A DNA stretch of 50,369 nt, taken from contig JASAON010001541.1 in the NCBI GenBank assembly GCA_030849065.1, positions 1 through 50,369 on the forward strand, written 5' to 3'. The notes below the pieces were generated by a model. It saw only the letters and a list, made by a program, of their open reading frames with translations, was not told the origin of the DNA and did not search any database. This DNA comes from Jaenimonas drosophilae. Its lineage: Eukaryota > Euglenozoa > Kinetoplastea > Trypanosomatida > Trypanosomatidae. Shown here one piece after another: positions 45,843 to 50,369 of this stretch (position 1 is the stretch's first letter; each line of letters opens with the position of its first letter). Both the position numbers and the translations under genes were made by a program.

Positions 45843-46206
45843 TGTGATACAGACCTGGTAGTAGTTGTGAAGGAACGTTGTTTGCCGTGGAGATGTACAT
45901 AGAATCTCCATACATGTATGCTAGAAAGCCTGATGGGCGTTTCTCTTCATCTCGTCAAGTGAATGTGGAGGGTATTGGTGGAGCTGCCGCCACCATGGGC
46001 TCATCGTGCTCGACTCACTGCCATTAAAAAAAAAAAAACATGCGTGTATATCCTCTTCATTGAATCTTCTTTGCTTCATGTGCTGTGCTGGTGCTGATGA
46101 AGGCTCTTCACACTACACACTGCTTTTGTCATATCCCAGCTGATCTTGCATCACGACACATTGGGCATCTGCATTGCCATCGCCAGTACCCTCTTAGTAG
46201 ACGTAC
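45843..46206. other. Spacer before the endonuclease V gene
   Basis: No gene. An A run lies at about 46026-46038. CTCTTAG near 46190-46197 is a candidate acceptor about 10 bases before the ATG. Confidence 0.4.
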
Positions 46207-47223
46207 ATGGTCGATCCTGATTCCTGCAACGACGATTTTCAACATCTTCAGGTGCAGTGGGCTGCTACACAGGTTGCGTTGGCTTCCCAGGCGAAGGTAC
46301 CCAGCTATGAGCTCCATGAATTCTGTGGTTCTGTGGTGAATGACGTGGTAGGTGGAGGCTACGTACACAGTGACTTCCTTCTCCCATGGGACGTGATGGA
46401 TCGTGCTGTTTCGGCACTGTCGATGTGTGCCACGACCAAGAATGAGACGCGCCCGCATCCATTTTTGCAACAACTGCAGCATGATCGAGTTGCACAGACC
46501 GCTTATGCTGCTTCACTCGGTGCATCCACGAAGCTCCCTGACCTCACCATCGTCGGAGGCATTGACGTTTCCTTTATTCCAGACTCCAACGACGGTGTTG
46601 CGTGTTTGGCTGTCATGGCGTACCCATCCATGACACTGTTGCACTGTTATGTGAAGCGGTGCACCCTCACGACTCCCTACGTGAGTGGATTCCTCGGAAT
46701 GCGCGAGGTTGAGCCGGTGGCTGCCTTGATGGACGCTGCCCGCTCAGACCTTGACACGCGAGGATGGATGCCACAGCTTCTTGTGGTGGATGGTGGTGGT
46801 GTTCATCATCCTCGCCGCTGCGGCTTCGCTACCCAGCTTGGCATTCTCCTTGGCATTCCAACCATTGGGTGTGCCAAGAAGATGTTGGTGGTTGATGGCC
46901 TCACCCGCGAGGTGGTGCAGCAGCTCTTTCAACACGACGATAGCGGTCCATCATCAGCCGTCGCCCTTCACCCCATTGTAGGCATGACCTCGAAGCAGTT
47001 GTTTGGCTACGCGCTGAAGACTGGCAGTAGCACACAACGCCTCACGTTCGTCTCTCCCGGTCATCGACTGGGTTTTGCCGTGTCAGTGGCGCTAGCACTT
47101 ACCATGGCGGAACACCGTGTTGTGGAGCCCATTCGTGTTGCCGACCTCAGCTCACGGGCCTTCATTCGTTCCATGAGTGGCACCACGCAAGGTAGCGTCT
47201 CCACGCAGATGTCAGTGGTCTGA
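46207..47223 (+). CDS. ENDOV: Endonuclease V (inosine-specific)
   Basis: 338 residues. The EndoV core is clear: VGGIDVSF with the metal-binding Asp120, TLTTPYVSGFLGMREVEP with Glu167, LLVVDGGGVHHPRRCGFATQLG with Asp195, and IGCAKKMLVVDG. The late HRLGFAVS segment fits the conserved His region near 284. By family it cleaves one nucleotide 3' to inosine (deaminated A), in DNA for the bacterial enzyme and in RNA for the human one. The usual DGNG motif reads DGGG here. The first 100 or so residues form an N-terminal extension with one helix-rich block (WAATQVALASQAKV), which in the family precedes the core. Active-site acids appear intact. Confidence 0.93.
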   Translation: MVDPDSCNDDFQHLQVQWAATQVALASQAKVPSYELHEFCGSVVNDVVGGGYVHSDFLLPWDVMDRAVSALSMCATTKNETRPHPFLQQLQHDRVAQTAYAASLGASTKLPDLTIVGGIDVSFIPDSNDGVACLAVMAYPSMTLLHCYVKRCTLTTPYVSGFLGMREVEPVAALMDAARSDLDTRGWMPQLLVVDGGGVHHPRRCGFATQLGILLGIPTIGCAKKMLVVDGLTREVVQQLFQHDDSGPSSAVALHPIVGMTSKQLFGYALKTGSSTQRLTFVSPGHRLGFAVSVALALTMAEHRVVEPIRVADLSSRAFIRSMSGTTQGSVSTQMSVV

Positions 47224-47281
47224 CGCAACGACGCAACGAGGTGAAGATTGACTGGACCACGGACGTGCGGTTGTGGGGTCT

Positions 47282-47330
47282 CCCCCCCCCCCCAACACAC
47301 ACACACACACACACACGCTCAAAAAAAAAC
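47282..47330. repeat. Poly-C, CA repeat and poly-A in tandem
   Basis: A run of about 13 C, then a CA repeat, then an A run, all within 50 bases of the spacer after endonuclease V. Such tracts are prone to sequencing and replication slippage. Confidence 0.85.
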
Positions 47331-47398
47331 AATTGAGATGCCACACTATGGTCCACCATGAGTTTCCCTCCCGGTACACCCTCTACACTAGTATCAAT

Positions 47399-47426
47399 CT
47401 TCTGCACTCTCTCTCTATTTGCCTAG
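47399..47426 (+). promoter_or_regulatory. Predicted trans-splice acceptor for the SDR gene
   Basis: A CT-rich tract ends in GCCTAG with AG at 47425-47426; the first ATG is 47470. Confidence 0.55.
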
Positions 47427-47469
47427 AGAGGGGCCCTGTTTCCCCACCACACAAGACTGCCAAGGCCAC

Positions 47470-48471
47470 ATGATTCTCCTCTTCTTTCTTGTGGCCATTG
47501 CCTCACTGCTGTGGTCTGCCTACCGATTTGTGGCATACCGCCAAAAGGATTGCCGTGGAAAGACGGTGCTCGTCACGGGGGCCACCTCCCCACTTGGCGT
47601 CGCTCTCTGCCGTGCGTGGAGCCGCGCTGGGGCCCACATCATCGCATGGGATTACAGCCGTGGACGGTTGGAAGAGCTGAAGGTGGCCCTACAGCTGCAT
47701 GAACCATCTGATGCACCAATGACGCGGGGCGGACAGGAGGACTCCACCTCCAGTGCCGCCGATGTTCTCACTTACAAGGCCATTGACTTGGCATCTCGCG
47801 CACAGATCCGTCAGGCTATCAATGAACTTCCTGATTGCGTGGATATCGTTATTCACGTGGCTCTGGTGCGGCCCAACGCGGACTTGGAGTCACGTGATGG
47901 AGATTCATGCGACCGCGTACTCTCCACCAATCTTCTTCTTCCTATGCTGCTTGCCAAGGGCGTCATGCCACGGATGATGGAGCGGCGAGTAGGTGGGCAG
48001 TGGGTCACGGTGGTGCCAACGGGCGCTGCGGTTGGCCACGTCGACGCCCATCCCGACTTCTGTGCCTCCCAATGGGGGTTGCAAGGCCTCCACTACAGCC
48101 TCCGTCACTGGGCTACACAGCATCATAGGCGGACCCACACCCCTGGAACTGTTCGTAGCACGTTGATCTACCTAGATGACCATCTCTGGGAGCGTCATGG
48201 CACCCGCTCGCCTGAGTCCTCTGTTGCATCCCGCAGAGGTGGTGATGGTAGCGGCGTAGATTCACCCTCCAGCAGGGGAACCGGTGCAGCCCGTCACCCA
48301 CACAACATGGAAGAGGTGGCGGAGTCCTGCCTCTCTGCCGTGAGCCGTTCTGTGGAGCGCATGTCGATGACTACATGGGGCCATGGAGTGAGCTTGTCGC
48401 TGCTCCTGCCTATTCCGTGGGCGGAGGCGATAATGGAGTGGTCTGGGGCCATTAGGGGGCATCGACGCTAG
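47470..48471 (+). CDS. Membrane-anchored short-chain dehydrogenase-like protein, likely catalytically dead
   Basis: 333 residues from ATG 47470. An N-terminal hydrophobic anchor (about 1-17, ILLFFLVAIASLLW) is followed by a Rossmann core: KTVLVTGATSPLG (31-43), CVDIVIHVALVRPNA (about 123-137), a THR/ALA strand VVPTGAAVGH (181-190) and the helix around FCASQWGLQG (197-206). The arrangement resembles membrane-bound retinol/17-beta-hydroxysteroid dehydrogenase-type SDRs. Key residues are changed: the middle Gly of TGxxxGxG is Pro41, the NNAG motif is absent, the catalytic Tyr of YxxxK is Phe197 and Lys is Gln201. The gene is otherwise intact. It may bind a nucleotide or lipid without oxidoreductase activity, or have shifted chemistry. 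Confidence 0.85.
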   Translation: MILLFFLVAIASLLWSAYRFVAYRQKDCRGKTVLVTGATSPLGVALCRAWSRAGAHIIAWDYSRGRLEELKVALQLHEPSDAPMTRGGQEDSTSSAADVLTYKAIDLASRAQIRQAINELPDCVDIVIHVALVRPNADLESRDGDSCDRVLSTNLLLPMLLAKGVMPRMMERRVGGQWVTVVPTGAAVGHVDAHPDFCASQWGLQGLHYSLRHWATQHHRRTHTPGTVRSTLIYLDDHLWERHGTRSPESSVASRRGGDGSGVDSPSSRGTGAARHPHNMEEVAESCLSAVSRSVERMSMTTWGHGVSLSLLLPIPWAEAIMEWSGAIRGHRR

Positions 48472-48667
48472 ACGCCCCCACTCGCTGCATCCCCGTTCCT
48501 CGCCAGTCAGTTGCCCCACTCACGCCACACATGATGATGTGCTATCACAGCCACACTGTGCTCATGTCACATATCCATGCACGATGCCCCCTTCAATACT
48601 GTACATTCACTTCTTCCTTGACCAACATCATATTTCACTCTTCTTACGTTTGTCTTGATGTGACTAG

Positions 48668-49711
<1,044 letters not shown>

Positions 49712-50369
49712 GTCACAACGCATTACAGCTCCGCCCTCACCCCGGCACCCCTGTAAAAGCACATAACAATGATTGTTCCACTGCAGCGACAACACGGATT
49801 GAACCGCCATAACACCAACAATCCACGCCAACACCATCCAAAAGAAAACGACAGAAAACTCTTCCTTCTACCACCATCATTCTCAACACAACTACGAGGA
49901 CGTGCGACGTACTCCCTTTCCCTTCCACTCCACCACCAACGCACTTTCGATGGCCAGCAATACGCTAATTCCATTCGACGTTAACTCGTTGTTTTCTCTA
50001 TTTCCGAAAGACCCACAACCTCCTCCCCGTGAGGCCATTTTCTAGACACAACGTCATTACATGCTAATCGTTAGAACGAGTCTTCAACTTCTCTCCTCCA
50101 TGATCAAAATTTATAGAGGTAGTTCAACCAGATATCTATCATAGGACCACACACCCTGATACAGTTCAGTCACATACATTGGGCACGAGACTTGACGTCT
50201 TTCTCTTTTATGTGAGCGTGTGTGCGCTGCTGCATACTGATGATAAACTTGCATCATGTAACTCGGGAAAACTGACCACGTTGATGAGTTTTCTGGAAGA
50301 ATCGTTAGATAGTAAATCTGACATGCAGCAGCTGTGGTGTTGTTTGTTGCGCGCTGCGCATAGTTGTTT
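49712..50369. other. Terminal spacer of the window
   Basis: 658 bases with no supported gene on either strand. ORFs here are short and low in coding character. The last 150 bases are AT-richer and include TGATGATAAACTTG. Pyrimidine-rich patches (about 49910-49932, 50091-50101) could be part of the next gene's signals. Confidence 0.4.

Overview
The window looks like part of a kinetoplastid (trypanosomatid or bodonid) nuclear chromosome. All 26 convincing protein genes, including one cut by the left edge, lie on the + strand. None needs an intron. They are separated by 0.2-1.4 kb spacers that carry pyrimidine-rich tracts followed by an AG shortly before the start codon. That is the layout of a polycistronic transcription unit processed by spliced-leader trans-splicing and polyadenylation. 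TAA, TAG and TGA all serve as stops, so the standard code is used. The gene set fits: BBS4, an LC8 dynein light chain, a gamma-tubulin complex protein, a bS18-like mitoribosomal protein, and a GAPDH of the gamma-proteobacterial type known as the cytosolic isoenzyme of trypanosomatids. Several starts were moved to the first real ATG, because GTG or TTG in the same frame is not credible here. No tRNA, rRNA, snRNA, spliced-leader RNA or CRISPR was recognised.

Layout. 1-8.5 kb: tail of an unknown gene, a low-complexity acidic coiled-coil protein, a Dbp2/p68-like DEAD-box helicase, a HAD pyrimidine 5'-nucleotidase, a p24 cargo protein and an LC8-type dynein light chain. 8.8-18.2 kb: an NSUN2/Trm4-like RNA m5C methyltransferase, a tyrosine phosphatase, a PDZ-domain protein, an unknown basic-tailed protein and an SLC44/Pns1-like transporter. 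18.2-20.1 kb: a gene-poor spacer with a near-perfect 261-bp inverted repeat around 349 bp of unique, coding-looking DNA, bordered by a single N. 20.1-33 kb: a BRCT protein, VPS45, a 2128-residue GCP6-like protein, DRG1 and a guanylate kinase with a poly-Asn insertion. 33-50 kb: an unknown helical protein, BBS4, a membrane protein, mitoribosomal bS18m, two neighbouring large proteins that look like divergent paralogues sharing a C-terminal YGGW module, endonuclease V, a membrane-anchored SDR that has lost its catalytic residues, and GAPDH.

The genes do not form one pathway, as expected for kinetoplastid polycistrons. Recurrent themes are flagellum and microtubule biology (LC8, GCP6-like, BBS4), membrane traffic (p24, VPS45), and RNA or translation (helicase, NSUN, DRG1, bS18m). 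In-frame trinucleotide microsatellites (AAC/CAA, GAT, TCA) repeatedly insert Asn, Asp and Ser runs into proteins. The items most worth a second look are the palindromic element, the YGGW paralogue pair, the dead SDR, the huge GCP6-like protein and a possible unannotated 59-residue gene at 35192-35371.
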